Assembly (NCBI GenBank): GCA_022266195.1
Contig: WHVY01000002.1
Coordinates: 10,989,001-11,053,000, forward strand
Direction of reading: 5' to 3'
Length of the DNA stretch: 64,000 bases
Origin: Tetranychus cinnabarinus
Lineage: Eukaryota; Arthropoda; Arachnida; Trombidiformes; Tetranychidae
Under the pieces are notes generated by a model that ran no database searches, was not told the DNA's origin, and saw only the letters and a list, made by a program, of their open reading frames with translations. Shown here piece by piece: positions 46,499-59,979 of this stretch. Each line of letters starts with the position of its first letter. The stretch's first letter is position 1. The translations under genes and the position numbers were made by a program.

Positions 46499-47469
46499 TC
46501 AACCTTTCAGCGGTATGCCCTTATCTGTATAAACATTTTTTTCATTCACTGATATTTTCAAATCATAAACCCGATTTCTGGTATCATGATACCCAATGGT
46601 TGAATTGATTGACAGTGGAATTGACCAAGTGCAGAGTTTTCCTGTTAAAAAGTTTTTATTAGAAATTTGTGTATCGATTGAAGTTGATTCGCCATCCATT
46701 TCCAAATGACCAACCGCCCAATTTCTTGTAAAATAACATTCAAAACCAAGTTGACTCGAATCTGATCCAGTTAACTTAACAGAAGTAAAGTAAGCTGGTG
46801 ATAGAATTAGGCTTTCCGCCAATATAAAGATATTAAAATCATTTGAATTGTCTGTTTGCCTGACAAATAACTCAACTTCGTCATTACCGTGGGCCTTGTT
46901 GCAACAATTCAAAAATTTCATTTGATAAATGGGCAAATCTTTAATGTCTGTAGCAGCCATAAAGTTTTGGTCGATATTGGATAACATTATACCATATCTA
47001 GAATCAGATTCCAAATCCAATCCAATGCCAATTGAGTTTTTCGGCCAAATTGAATCTTCTCTGGACATTGACCAAGAACAGTATAAAGTATGGCTTTGGT
47101 ATTTTGATGAGCCACTGATCATTTGGCTTTCTGGACCATTGAAATATGCACCAGTAGATCCGTTTGCATTCCTGTCACAAATTTCTTGTCACAAATGTCC
47201 TATTTATTGCTATCGGAGCGACTATTAATTGAAACAGAAACTTGTTGATATTCAGATTCTTTGATATTATATCCAACAAGATTTATGGTCAAATAGTTGA
47301 CTCCATTGATCTGTTTTGCTGTGAATGTAACACTGGCTACATCTTTGTCCACATCCTTGTAAGAATAGGTTTTACTTAAACAAGAATAATCACAATTATA
47401 TTTAGTTTCACAGCTAATTGCAATGAAAACTACAATTAGAACTAGTTTTTGGACAAACGAAGAAATCAT
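46499..47469 (-). pseudogene. Secreted-family member S6, frameshifted
   Basis: The start ([20 protein letters not shown], then [14 protein letters not shown]) and the mature part match S5. Near 47180-47200 a 17-base partial duplication of TTGTCACAAAT shifts the frame after ~90 residues. The remaining 207 codons continue in another frame to the usual second-domain end (KGIPLKG), and the tail stops there. It is either a young pseudogene or has a sequence error at this spot. Confidence 0.85.
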
Positions 47470-48060
47470 TGTGATTTAAGGTTCCAAATTGAACACAAAA
47501 CAAAATTTATGTGAATAAGGTAATTCTTGATTGATTGTTAATAAATAGGTGAAAATATGAGTTTATCTGTTAAATCAAATAGATAGACGAAGAAGATTAT
47601 CCAAACGGTGATATAATCCATGAAGGAGGGTGATATTTATCATGTGCTTCGTGCGTTTCATCCAAATAATAACACATAATGGAGCCGATTCTGTTTTCAT
47701 ATTAAAAAGAACTTTGTACACAAAATTGGTGAAGCTATCTGATATTATCCTCAGTTGTATCATTGCTACGAAATGATATAAAATTTTGTAACATTCGCCA
47801 ATAGAATTGAACATCACACTGATCTGCCGATCAACTTCCACAGTCTCAACTCTTAGCCACTTTGAGCAAACCAAGAAATCATTGTAATGTTCCAAATTGA
47901 ATACAAAACAATATTCATATGAATAATGTAATTCGTAATTGATTGTAATAAATAGTTGATAACATGAGTTACTCTGTTAAATGAAATAGATAGAGAAAGA
48001 TTATTCAAACGGCGATATAACTCATGCAAGAGGGTGGTATTTATCATTTACTTCAATTTG
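47470..48060 (-). repeat. Upstream modules of S6, two copies
   Basis: One module lies at about 47565-47740 and a shortened second copy at 47935-48040. Between them is a relic of the family start (AGCAAACCAAGAAATCATTG at 47865-47884), so two upstream regions were joined by duplication. Confidence 0.6.
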
Positions 48061-48539
48061 GTTAACTAATTCAGTATAATCGAATTACCAGATCAATCAA
48101 ACATGCACATTATTCGTTTAGAGGGTTGAAATAATCATGTGCTTTATTTAATTATTGAAATAATTAATCAATTTATTCACAAGTCACTTTCAAAATTAAG
48201 TGGAGTTATCCATTTGTTGTTACAAAAAAGATCTGTCCTGTGTGATCTAATCCTTTAGTTTTCAAGAGACTGGACCACGCAACAGAGATATAGCGATAGA
48301 ACTCATGGAAGAAATTTTTATTTATAATACAATTCAGCTTGAAATAATTGAACCCAATTCTGTTCTCGTACAGTATTCACAACGAAATGTCCCTTCGAAA
48401 ATTGTGCTTCTCATTATGATCAAGTGATACGTGATTAAGTTAATGAAATAATCTGGTACTTTGTTTACCAAAGAGAGAGAGAGAATTCGGTTGTTACTAA
48501 AAAGACACAATTGTAACATTTGCACAAGTGGGCAAAACT

Positions 48540-51400
48540 GGTTAAAAAAATGTCCCTTTCAAATTTGGACTCTGTTAGTTTGTTAACACATAAAAACTGA
48601 GTCCAGTTTGATCGAAAATTTTCTCTGATAAATAGTTTTTGAGAAAATCGAGGTCAAATTTGAAACTTCGATCGTCATTTGTCCAGTTGTGTAACCAGAT
48701 TTTTTCATCAAACTTCATTCCACTGATGTAACTTTTGCTGGTTAATTAGAAAATGCACTTATTTTGACAAATAAAACTTTTCGTTTTCTGTAAAACAGAT
48801 TAGTTCGATTTTTAATTAAACCGCCGGCATTCTGTGACCATAATAGTTGTAGAGATGAAATTTTTTCTTGGTCTATGAAAATTATCTGTACATATCATGG
48901 TTTAAATAATTTTTTAAATTGATCAACAGTTCCCTTGATTTTGGCGATAAAAATAAAAACTTCGAGTCTCGATATTTCGACAATGGCATCACTCACATTC
49001 ATCATTATTTCGTCAATTTGTTCCTTTACTAATTAATAATTTAATGCACTTTGATAACTTTCCATTAGTTAATTTTGGTCATGATTTTTGGCGTGTAAAT
49101 GGACGAGTAACAACTTATTTAACAAACTAAACTCATCTCAACCAATTTCTTGGTTTTTAAACCAATTTTCTGGTTAAACTTTGAAATGAAATGCAAAAAG
49201 TAATGCCAATGGCTCGAACATTTGAGTAAAGATGTGAGACTTTGTGGGTTTGTAGGGACATAAAAACTGAGTCGATTACTACTATTTAAGGATTCATCCG
49301 ATGGAAAGTTTTCGATAAAATCAAGTCGAAATTTGAAACTTCGATTGCCTTTTGTGAAGCTTTGGAAGTAGATTTCTTCATAAAACTCATTTTACTGATG
49401 TAACTGTTGATGACCAACCAGAAAATGGTTTCATTTTAAGCAATAACATTTAGCATTTCTGCAGAATAGATCAAAGTCAATCCAATCAAGTCAATCAAAG
49501 TTCCTTCAAAGATGAATGTTATTAAAACATATCATAAGTACACATTTACTTTATAGAATGCATTTTCTTGATGTGAATTTTGATGGACAACCAGAAACTG
49601 GTCTTATTTTAAGCAATAACATTTTGCATTTCTGTAAAACAGATCAAAGTCGCTTTTTGTTTAAATCGATATCATTCTGAAAACATAATAATTAGCGAGC
49701 TGAAACTTATTATGCGTGTGTAAATATGGTTTGTTCATATCAAGTTTTGAATAATTTTTTCAACAGATCAAAAGTTCTCTTCTTTTTGGCCATTGGAATA
49801 AAAAATTTGAACATCGATATTTCGATAATGATAGTACCTAAAAGCATGATTCTTTGATAGATCATTAGATTTTATTACGAATCGTGATATATTTAACATA
49901 ATGTAATTCAAAAAGCTGTGCAAAAAGTTATAACATTGTATTATTCAGGTTGTTAGATTTGATATTTGGTTAACAAAAGTAAATGTGTACTTATGATATG
50001 TTTTAATAACATTCATCTTTGAAGTAATCGGCTAGGATCTCTTGTGTTTTCAGTCATATAATGTTATAGCCTATGACGAAATTGAATGCTTGGGCAAAGA
50101 ATGATGGTTATGGGTTCTATTGTTGTCGAAATATCGATGTTCAAAGTTTTTAGTCCAATTGCAAAAAACAAGAGAACTGTTGATCTATCGAGAAAAGTGT
50201 TCACTCCAGGATGTGTGCAGACAATATTTACACACGCATAATAAGTTTCAGCTCGCTAATTATTATGTTCACAGAATGATATCGATTTAAAAAAAAATTG
50301 ACTTTGATCTATTCTGCAGAAATGCTAAATGTTACCGCTTAAAATGAAACCATTTTCTGGTTGGTCATCAAAAGTTACATCAGTAAAATGAGTTTTATCA
50401 TCAAAAATCTACTTCCAAAACTTCACAAAAGGCAATCGAAGTTTCAATTTTAGCCTCGATTTTCTAGAAAACTTTCCATCGGATGAATCCTTAAATAGTA
50501 GTAATCGACTCAGTTTTTATGTCCCTACAAACCCATCAAGTCTCACATCTTTACTCAAATGTTCGAGCCATTGGCAGTGCTATTTGCATTTCATTTCAAA
50601 GTTTAACCAGAAAATTGGTTTAAAAACCAAGAAATGGGTTTATATGAGCTTACAAGGGAACTTCACGAAGTGATACCAACCGATTTTGATGTTCTATAGC
50701 TCATTCGAAAGCGCTCGTCGAGTAGATAAAGAGTTTCAATTTTTAGCTGCTGATACGCACTTTTACAAAAGTTACAGGGTTTCCTATCGAAAATTTCAGT
50801 ACACAAATAATTATATAAAACGCTGACCAAGTTTCAGATTTTGATTTTTTTTAACCAGATTTTTTCTACGTAGTGAAAATTCAGGCTTTTATCTTTCATT
50901 TGATACTACGATCGTATATATTTAACACACAGATAGCGTGCAAATCGATTTTTAAAAAAAAGTTTATGAAAAAAAATTGAAAATCCTATGAGAAAATTAC
51001 ATTAAGAAATCAAAAATATCTCGATCTCCCATAGACAAAAGTTGTTAAAGTCACTATTTTTTTCATCGGCTTTTTTTCAAAATCGGTTTGCACGCTATCT
51101 GTTTGTCCTAAAACTATGATCATAGTACCAAATGAAAGACAAAAGACTGAATTTTCATATTATAAAAAGAATCTGACATTTCAAAATTATTTATTAAAAA
51201 TTTTATATAATTATTTGTGGGCTGAAATTTTCGATAGGAAACCCTGTAAATTTTGTAAAAGTGCGTATCAGCAGCTAAAAATTGAAACTCTTTATCTACT
51301 CGACGAGCGCTTTCGAATGAGCTATAGAACATCAAAATCGGTTGGTATCACTTCGTGAAGTTCCCTTGTTAGTTTGTTAAATAAGTTGTTACTCGTACGC
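48540..51400. repeat. Fold-back repeat 3, right arm interrupted
   Basis: The left arm starts near 48545 and pairs with a right arm that reaches 50652, is split by a 716-base element, and resumes at 51369-51399. The left-arm block 49080-49280 (TAACAACTTATTTAACAAAC and following) pairs with 50510-50650 and 51369-51396. The arms are homologous to fold-backs 1 and 2. Confidence 0.78.
50653..51368. mobile_element. Palindromic TIR element with TTA duplication
   Basis: A 716-base insertion with ends CAAGGGAACTTCACGAAGTG and the exact complement, flanked by TTA (50650-50652 and 51369-51371). Other fold-back arms show the uninterrupted site. The inverted arms are very long, about 330 bases each, so nearly the whole element folds on itself. 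A 3-base TTA duplication suits the PIF/Harbinger group, but no coding capacity links it to one. Confidence 0.85.
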
Positions 51401-53210
51401 CCAAAAATCGACTGACAATTTGAGTTTCGACTCCTTTTCCTTGATTTGAATATCAAAGTTAATTAAATGTTAAGCAAAGTTGAAATTAGATCTAGTCTTC
51501 AAAAATTAAATGGGATTATCTCAATTATTTTTTCGGTCGGATTTTCTTCAAGTTGGGTAATCAAATGATAAATAATCTGATGAGATTCAAACCAGTATTG
51601 TTGAAACACTAATAAATCAAAATATAACCATATCGGACATCTTTCAATCTTGATATTCAAGATAATTTGTTTATTCATTATTCATAATCATATTAGATAA
51701 TCGCCAATTATTCACATTTAAAACCAGTGCAAATATTAATAAAATTTGATCAGCTGGTTAATCGTTAGGCGAGCGATATATCGATAAGTTAATTGAACAT
51801 TGAATTCAAGGAATCCATTTAAATCTCTCTCTCTCTCTCGCTCTTTCTTACAAGTGTGTTATTTTTCATGTATCGATATTTTTTATATCAAAAGTTTTAA
51901 TATCGATATTCAGAAAATATCAAAAATCTGATTTCATGTATTGAAAATATTAATTGGCTGTAATGTTTATTGCCACACAAAGTCAAATATTTAGCCTTGA
52001 TTTAGTCATTTCTCAGCTGTATTAGACAAATATCTTAAGGCGAGAATGAGTGTTCATGAATAAACGAGTAAATTTGTAAAAATTGGACGCATTAATGTCC
52101 TAAGGTTAGGCTTGACCAATTATTTCAATTAAACTATTTGTATGTTTTTATATCGATATAATATCGTAACTCATATTGATATTAGTTGGGGAAAAAATAT
52201 CGATATATATCGGTTGATTCGATATATCATCACTTTTCTCTCTCTCTCAATTCATGTTTATGATGTGCCTTATGCCAAAATTGCCTTGGTTAACTGTTAT
52301 ACTCAACTGTTGAAGTTACTTTTTCATATCAATATTTTTTAAGCCTTTTTTGGATAAATCTTCTTCCAATTAATCAGAAATCTAATTCGGATAATTATTT
52401 CAGAATTCGTATCAAGGGTCTATGACAGGTAAATATTTTGCTTTCCCATATCTCAACCTTTTTTGCTTCATCAACTCTATACTCTTTACTATGCGTTTTT
52501 ATTGACACTTGGTTTTTAATTGCTGTCATTTTTTTCTCTGAATGTTTTACATTTACCTCAATGGTTTATTCAGTGAATGATTGTAAAGCATTTCGTTGAA
52601 ACAATTTTACTTTTATCCATTGGTTAGGCTAACAAATTTTTACTCAATGTAACCAAAACTAACCGGTTATTGCAACAAGTGCATCTCTATTGTTGACTTC
52701 ATCATAAACACTTGTTTCATGTTCTCTCTTTCTCTTCCCTTTCTATCTATTTAATTTATAATTTATTTATTTATAAATATTAATCTATCAATGACTAAAC
52801 AGTTATCAGTAAAATGTCCCAAATATTTCATTGGGCTAATGAGTTTTAAATTAATTGAAGCAAGAGTATAAGCTAAAACAAGTGTAACTTTAATCTTGTA
52901 AATTGCCTTAGTTGGATTTGAGTTTAGCTTGGCGTCTACCTTTCATCACTTTCAGCATCAGGCCATATCATCCCTCACTTTTTCTCCTAATCTTTAATCT
53001 AACTTTTCAACCTTATCTTATTGTGTATTTACTATTGTGTGTGAACTAAATTGTCAGTTTGTTTGGAATAGTTTTATTAGTGTTACTTCTTCTTTCCTAT
53101 GTGTTTACAATGCCTCTTTTTTACCCATCAATCCTCTCATTTCTAGTTTTCTGTGTATTATTTATCTAGATGATATTTTAATTAAAATTAAAGCGTGTTT
53201 AAAATAAATA
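51400..53210 (+). other. DOCK upstream region with a probable leader exon
   Basis: No coding gene. A block at 51733-51830 (TTGATCAGCTGGT, ATCGTT, GATATATCGAT) and a probable untranslated exon ending ...GTATCAAGGGTCTATGACAG at ~52431 before GTAAAT both recur at 61515-61832. CT repeats occur at 51823-51845 and ATCGATAT-rich sequence at 51890-52220. From about 52975 the sequence is also copied at 27018. Confidence 0.6.
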
Positions 53211-56200
53211 ATGGATGACAAATGGACCCCTGTTGAAGATAGATTTAAATATGGAGTCGGTAAGTTCTCTTAAATTACATTGTTTATCTCATTCAGCTAT
53301 TTTCATTAATTCAATTTGTTGTGTCATTTATTAATGCTTTATTTCATTGATTCCATTTCAAAGCTATATCCAATTTCTCATCGGACTCTCCGGTCGTCAT
53401 TCAAAGTGCCTTAGACCTCGTTGTTGGTGAAACTGTATCAATCCTTCTGTCTATAAAAGACTGGTATTATGGTCACAAATTGGGAGATAATGTCAGAGGA
53501 ATTTTTCCCAAAAGTTACATTGCAATCAAAGATCATGTCGAGGAAAAGATCTGGTACGTTTCAATTGTCAACATCGATCATGTGAAAATATTTCACCGAT
53601 TTCGTCATTTTCATCTACAAATGGATTTGTGCTATTTTTTACCTTCTTATTCTTCACATTCTAATGATTAATCTGTTTTTATATCTGTTTTATAGCGGTG
53701 CTGAGATGAAAGAGCCAAGTATTACAAAAGAAGTCACAGTTATTTTGAGAGAATGGAAAACGAAATGGAGGCAACTTTATATTGTAAGTTATAAATTCAT
53801 CATCTTATGAATTTCTCATCACCTTAATACAATATTATTTCTGTAATTTAGCGCCGAAGTAAGGATTTTGACACTGTCAGGCTAATGATGATCGAAATGA
53901 TTGAACTCAGAAGTAAAATTATGTCTGGTACATTACCTGTTGACGAACTGAAAAATTTGAAACAAACTATCACTTCAAAAATTGACTTGGGCAATGTGTA
54001 AGTTGATATTATTTTTGCATTCATAATGTAATAAATTTTTAGCATACACTAATTTTAAAATTTTACTATTTAGTTTACTTGGATTTGACATGATTGTCCG
54101 TGATGAGTTTGGTAATGTTCTTGATCCAAAGGAATGTAGTGCCATTGAGCTTTATCGTGCTCATGAAAGTTCCACGGAAAAAATTCGACACGAATCGCGT
54201 GGATTAGCCAATGAAAATGACAATAGAGATATTTTACTAGCTATGAAAGGTGTAAATAGTCTTCACTTTTCACTTTATGTCACCGTAAATAATTGCACTT
54301 GTCACATTGGAGAAGATGCCGATATATTGATAACTCTCTATGATAGTAAAGAGTCCAAATTCATCAGTGAAAATTATGTCGTACCCTGGAGCTCGCAAGG
54401 ATTAATGAAAGAATTTGCCAAATCAAACAAAGGGCGAGTTGTATTTTGTGTAAGTCTCTTAATTTTTTTCCATTGACAAATTTATTCCTTTTTATGTGAG
54501 CACAAACTAATTCACAGTCAAGCAGGAAGGAAGATGGCTAATGCCTCTGAAAATGACAGAAAAGTGAGTTCACTGAACTACACGATTCAGATAAATTAAA
54601 TCGGTTAATTGTTTTTGCTTATTTTCTTAACACTTGGAGTTTAGCTGATTCTTGTAATCACAGATGTTTTCACAAATTTTCTATAAAAACTTGCGATACT
54701 TGCACAAATGTATTCTAACTGTTAGTTTGAAAAGAAAATCTATTTTAGTAACGAAATTTGTTTATTTTTACTAATTTCCAAGAATTTTCACTTGTTTTCA
54801 GGATCTCGGAAGCAAAGATTTGAGAAGGGAAAAGGTTTATATTATTTGCCAAATAATTCGTAAAGGTGCAATGGAACTTAAAGAAACCGAGCAAGGTCAT
54901 CGTGGAAAAGGTTTATCACAATTTAAAAAAGATCAAAATAAAAGACTAAACGAAGGAATCAGACGTCCATTTGGAGTTGCTGCTTTTGATGTTACAGAGA
55001 TTCTTAAAGGAAAAGTAGAAAGTGATGGAGAGAAACACTTTTTCATACCTTTTATGCAATGTATGGATAAAGATACACTTGATTCGACAATTCGTAAACT
55101 TTTATCCCTCAAAGGTGAAATCAGTGAAAAAGATCACAAAGGCCAAGGCTTATGGATTTCATATAAACTACTGCTTGGTGATTTAGAGCAAGCTCGTGGT
55201 GACTCGCCTCATCTTATTTCCCAATATACCAAAATTGCGCGTCGAATGGGTTTTCCTGAGATAATTTTACCTGGTGACGTTCGTAATGATCTTTATTTAA
55301 CTTTGATTTCTGGTGACTTCAGTTCAAAAGCAAGCAATGCTAAGAATATCGAAGTTACTATTAGAGTGTGCAATGATAGAGGTCACATCCTTCCTGAAGC
55401 AATCACCGTCGGTCCTGGTTTATCATTGGGATCTGAATACAAATCAGTTGTGTATTACCATGAAGAGAAACCTAAATGGATGGAAACCATCAAAATTTCG
55501 TTAGATATTGAAGATTTTCGTACTTCACATCTCAAAATAACTTACAAACACCGATCAAGCAATGAATCAAAGGACAAAAATGAGAAACCGTTTGCTTTTT
55601 CCTTCATCAGACTAATGAATGAAAATGGTACGACTTTGAAAGATGAAATTCACGAACTTTTAATTTATAAAATTGATGGTAAAAAGTATGATGAAACTGA
55701 CAGTAACGTGAGTTACTTTAAATTGCCATCCACTCGAAGTGAACTCGAGTCAAAAATACCAAAAGCAACATATTCAAACTCTGGTTCCAGTTTAAAGTTG
55801 GCCTTCTCCAATATCAGTGTACCTGGACTGACACTCAATCCTCGTGATGTTTGCCTTGTTTCTTCCATAGTTTGTTCAACTAAACTAACTCAAAACATTG
55901 ATCTGCTCGGACTGCTTAAATCACCACCATCATCAAACGACGACGAACTCAAAGCTTGTCTTCTTGCATTTATGAAAGTTGACGGTGAAGATATTGTCAA
56001 ATTTTTGCAAGATATTTTAGACTCTCTTTTTAAAACTTTAACAGACAAAGAATCAGACGAATTTGTCGATTTAGTTTTTAAAGCTCTAGTTTTTGTTGTG
56101 GGGCTTATATCAGACACAAAGTATCAACATTTCCGTCCAGTACTTAATGTTTACATTGAGAAAACCTTTTCTGCTGCTTTAGCTTACAACAAATTGATTA

Positions 56201-59200
56201 TTGCTCTTCGTCGTTATATTGACAAATTATCAGCTGGACGATTACAATGTGACAAACTGAATGGATCTTTGTCGTTAGATGCCTCCATCGGATCTTATCA
56301 TGAATTCAATGACAGCCTATTTGTCATAAGTATGATGAAAAGTATTGGCTTTCTCTTCAAATTTATTGTCCGTTCACGGTGCCTCTTCCTAGAATCACAA
56401 AGACTTCAGCGATTTGATGTTCCACTTGATAATATGGTTGAATTTACATCCATGCAAGATCTACTTCTTTCATTTACTTCTCTCATGTCACCTCGAAGTA
56501 AAGCAAGTATTGAAATTCAAGCTCTGTGCCTTAAATACCTTCCACCTGCAATACCTGATATTTTAATTGTTTTCGAAAGGAAAACATTAAGCCATATACT
56601 AATTGAACTAATTACTCGAGTGCCTTATGAAAAATTGAAGCAACAAAAGCTTCTTTTTATGTCAGATATTATCCAATGTGATTGCCTTTTCAGTGATCCA
56701 GAGGCAAGAAAAATTTTACTCCCAGTGTTTAGTGAACATATTCACCATTTTCTGGAGAAAAAGACTGAAATGGATTATTCTGTCCAAGTTTTGAATGAAA
56801 TATTAACTGTACTAAGTCATTGTCCATTGGATGAAATTGAAGCCGACATTGCTGACCTCAGTCTATCTCTTCTTCGAACTGTCATATTCACAGTTATTGG
56901 CAGAGGACGGGATGAAGGTTTAACTGGTAACTTAGTTGCCATTATGATAGACATACTACGTTTAATGACTCCAAGTCATTATAATAAGTATATGGAAATT
57001 TACACTAACCACCGACAACTTTTGGAATTTCTCATTGAACTTCTTCTGGTATTTAAAGATCTTGTTTGTGCCCCAGTTTACCCCTCTGATTGGAATGAGA
57101 TGTTAATGCTTCAAAACAGTGTCATACTTACATCATTAAAACAATTTGCAATGAAAATCCGTGAACGTTTTGTTGGACCTCATTTTGAGTATCAACTATG
57201 GAATAACTTTTTCCACTGTGCAATCGCTTTTCTAACCCAAAAAGCTCTACAACTTGAAAATTTTTCAACCACCAAAAGAAATAAAATTTATGAAAAATAT
57301 CGTGATATGAGAAGAGAAGCCGCTTCTGAGATAAGATGTATGTGGTTCCATTTAGATATTCATACAATTGAATTTGTTCCTGATTTGATTGGTCCGTTTT
57401 TAGAAGTCGCTCTCATTCCGGATCAACATCTTCGCAAAGAAATTGTTCCTATATTTTTTGAAATGATGCAATGTGAATTTTATTCATCACGTCCGTCAAA
57501 CCAACGATCATTTAAAGGATGTGAAGATGAAATGATCACCCAATTAGATAAAATGATTGAATCTGGTAAAGGAGATATCAATTTCCGTGAACTATTGAAA
57601 CGTGAGATTGAAGATAAATTTGAAAATCATGCCCATATGCGAGAAAAAGGACTTAAATTTGTCAGTATGGTTGACAAATTGATTCGTAGACTATTGGAAT
57701 ACAGAGCAATGCTCAATGACGATGTCGAAGAAAACCAAGAATGTCTCATGATTTGTATTGTCAATCTTCTTGAGTTTTATCACAAAAACAAGCGTGAAGA
57801 AATGTATTTAAGATACCTTTACAAATTAGTTGATCTTCATATAGCATGTGAAAACTATACTGAAGCTGCTTACGCTCTTCTATTACATGCTACTCTACTT
57901 CATTGGACTGACGAACCTTTACCATCTCAATTGAGAAGTGAAAAATATCCTGACAGTAAAACCCACCGAGAATTGAAAGAGAATCTTTATAAGACAATTA
58001 TCGACTATTTTGAAAAAGGCCAACAATGGGAAGAAGGTTTAAAAGTTTGCAAAGATTTAATCATCAAGTACGAGAAAGACATTTTGGACTATGTTCAACT
58101 TTCTCATTTATATCAAAAAATGTCTACTCTTTACGATCATATTGTCAAACAAATCCGAATCAAGAGAGATTATTATAGAGTTGCATATTATGGCAAAGGA
58201 TTTCCAGCATTTCTCAGAAACAAAGTATTCATTCATCGTGGTAAACCCTATGAGCGACTTGGTGAATTCACCAAACGTTTGATGGACATGTTTCCAAATT
58301 GTGTTAAATTAGATCCGTTGGCACAACCTACTCAAGAAGTCTTGGAATCAGATGGTCAATATCTTCAAATTAAAACTGTTGATCCAGTTGTTGAATTAAA
58401 AGAGAGATTCAGAGGAAAGTTGCTTCATCCGCATATAATTACTTTCTATGAAGGTAATCAAGTTCAAAAATTCAGTTTATCAAGGATATTCAAACGAGAA
58501 TCATATTGGGGAGAAAGTGAATTTGCGTCACGATGGGTTGAGAGAACAATTATGAAAACTCAATATCCACTTCCAGGAATTTTAACCTGTTTTATGGTCA
58601 CAGAAGTTACTTCAATTGAAATATCTCCCATTGAAATTGCCATTGAAGATATGGAAAAGACTAAAAGTGATGTTATTCGAGCCATTTGCTCTCATCATTA
58701 CCGTTTACCCAATTTGAATATTGCTGAAGTGCTTTTGATGAAAATTCAAGGAATCGTTGAAGCTGCTGTAAACGGTGGCATTGTCAACTATGAAAAAGCA
58801 TTCATTGAAAGTCGAGAATATATTCAGATTGACGACGGAATCGATATTGGAAGAAAAGATGATCTCATCAAAAAATTGATCAATTCAATTGCTTCTCTAA
58901 TTCCTGTTCTCGAGATTGCATTTGCGCTTGTTAAACCATATATTACACCAGACTTGCAACCTTTGTATGAACATTTGGAGGAATCTTTTCGAAAAATGAA
59001 ACAAACTCGTGAAGTTGCTTATAGTAAACGACCTCCACCCAAAGAATTGACATTCTTGTTGAAGGAGATTAATAAACGCAATTCTTCTTCTACTGAAGGA
59101 GAAGAAAAATTAGATAGATCCAGGTAAATTTCTTGATGATTCAATTCTTTCAATTTAGTATTTAATTTTAATAACAATTGAATAATTAATGAACCTTTTT

Positions 59201-59979
59201 TTACGCTTTCTAGCTTGACTCAAAGTGTTGGAAAAGGAAGATCAAAATCTGTCTTCAGTCTTACAAACCCACCGAATATTTGGGCATCATTCCCGGGACA
59301 AACAATGAAAGAAACTTTACGAACCAAGAAAGGTTCGTCTGGTAGTGGAGCTAACCGTAAAGCGAAGGGAGAAAGTAGCACTAAATGGTTTGATGTCAAT
59401 GACACTGGAAGTTCAATGGGTGACATTGAAAATCGTTCAACTACTGACATTTCGATGGACTCTCTATTGACACGATCTGCTGCTATCCGAACTCCTAGAC
59501 CACGAAGCGGTGGACAAATTCGATCTTCTCCAGGTCGAAGCCCAATGAATCATACTCTTTCTGCCACATGCTTAAACACATTCCCAATTCAACCAGAACC
59601 AGATTACAACGAGTCTTCAGATATACTACAAAGTTCCCCTGAACCACCGCCTCTCCCAGTCAAGCAACATTCCACCATTGATCTTAGCATTGGAAGTCCA
59701 GATCGTGATGGATCACTCGATGATCGAACTTCGCTGTCACGAAATCGTAAAGGTTCTTTACCATCAAAATCATCTTTTTTCAACAAGCCTTTACCTCCTC
59801 CTCCTGCTGTATACTATTCTCATGCTCGTCAAACATCAGTTCCTAGTTATAGATCAAATTCACGTGCCTTCGGATCACCTGATGATAATGAACCACCTCT
59901 TTTGCCAAAGAGGCCAAGTCATAGTTCTAATAGCCTTTCAGTGCCAATTACCTCTGAGCTACGGAAAGATGTTGTTTAA
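53211..59979 (+). CDS. mbc: DOCK1/myoblast city family Rac guanine exchange factor
   Basis: Seven exons: 53211-53259, 53364-53553, 53696-53783, 53852-53997, 54074-54449, 54802-59123 and 59214-59979, giving 1978 residues in frame; vertebrate DOCK1 has about 1865. The N-terminal SH3 is at ~17-80 ([26 protein letters not shown]). The DHR-1/C2 lipid-binding domain is at ~438-625 ([22 protein letters not shown]). The DHR-2 exchange domain is at ~1215-1640 ([20 protein letters not shown]). The C-terminal tail has proline motifs fitting Crk SH3 binding (PPPLPVKQ near 1866, PPLLPKR near 1948). With ELMO the protein activates Rac at the membrane in myoblast fusion, cell migration and engulfment. The 4.3-kb exon 6 is unusually long. 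A broken copy of the 5' half lies at 33003-34921. Confidence 0.95.
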
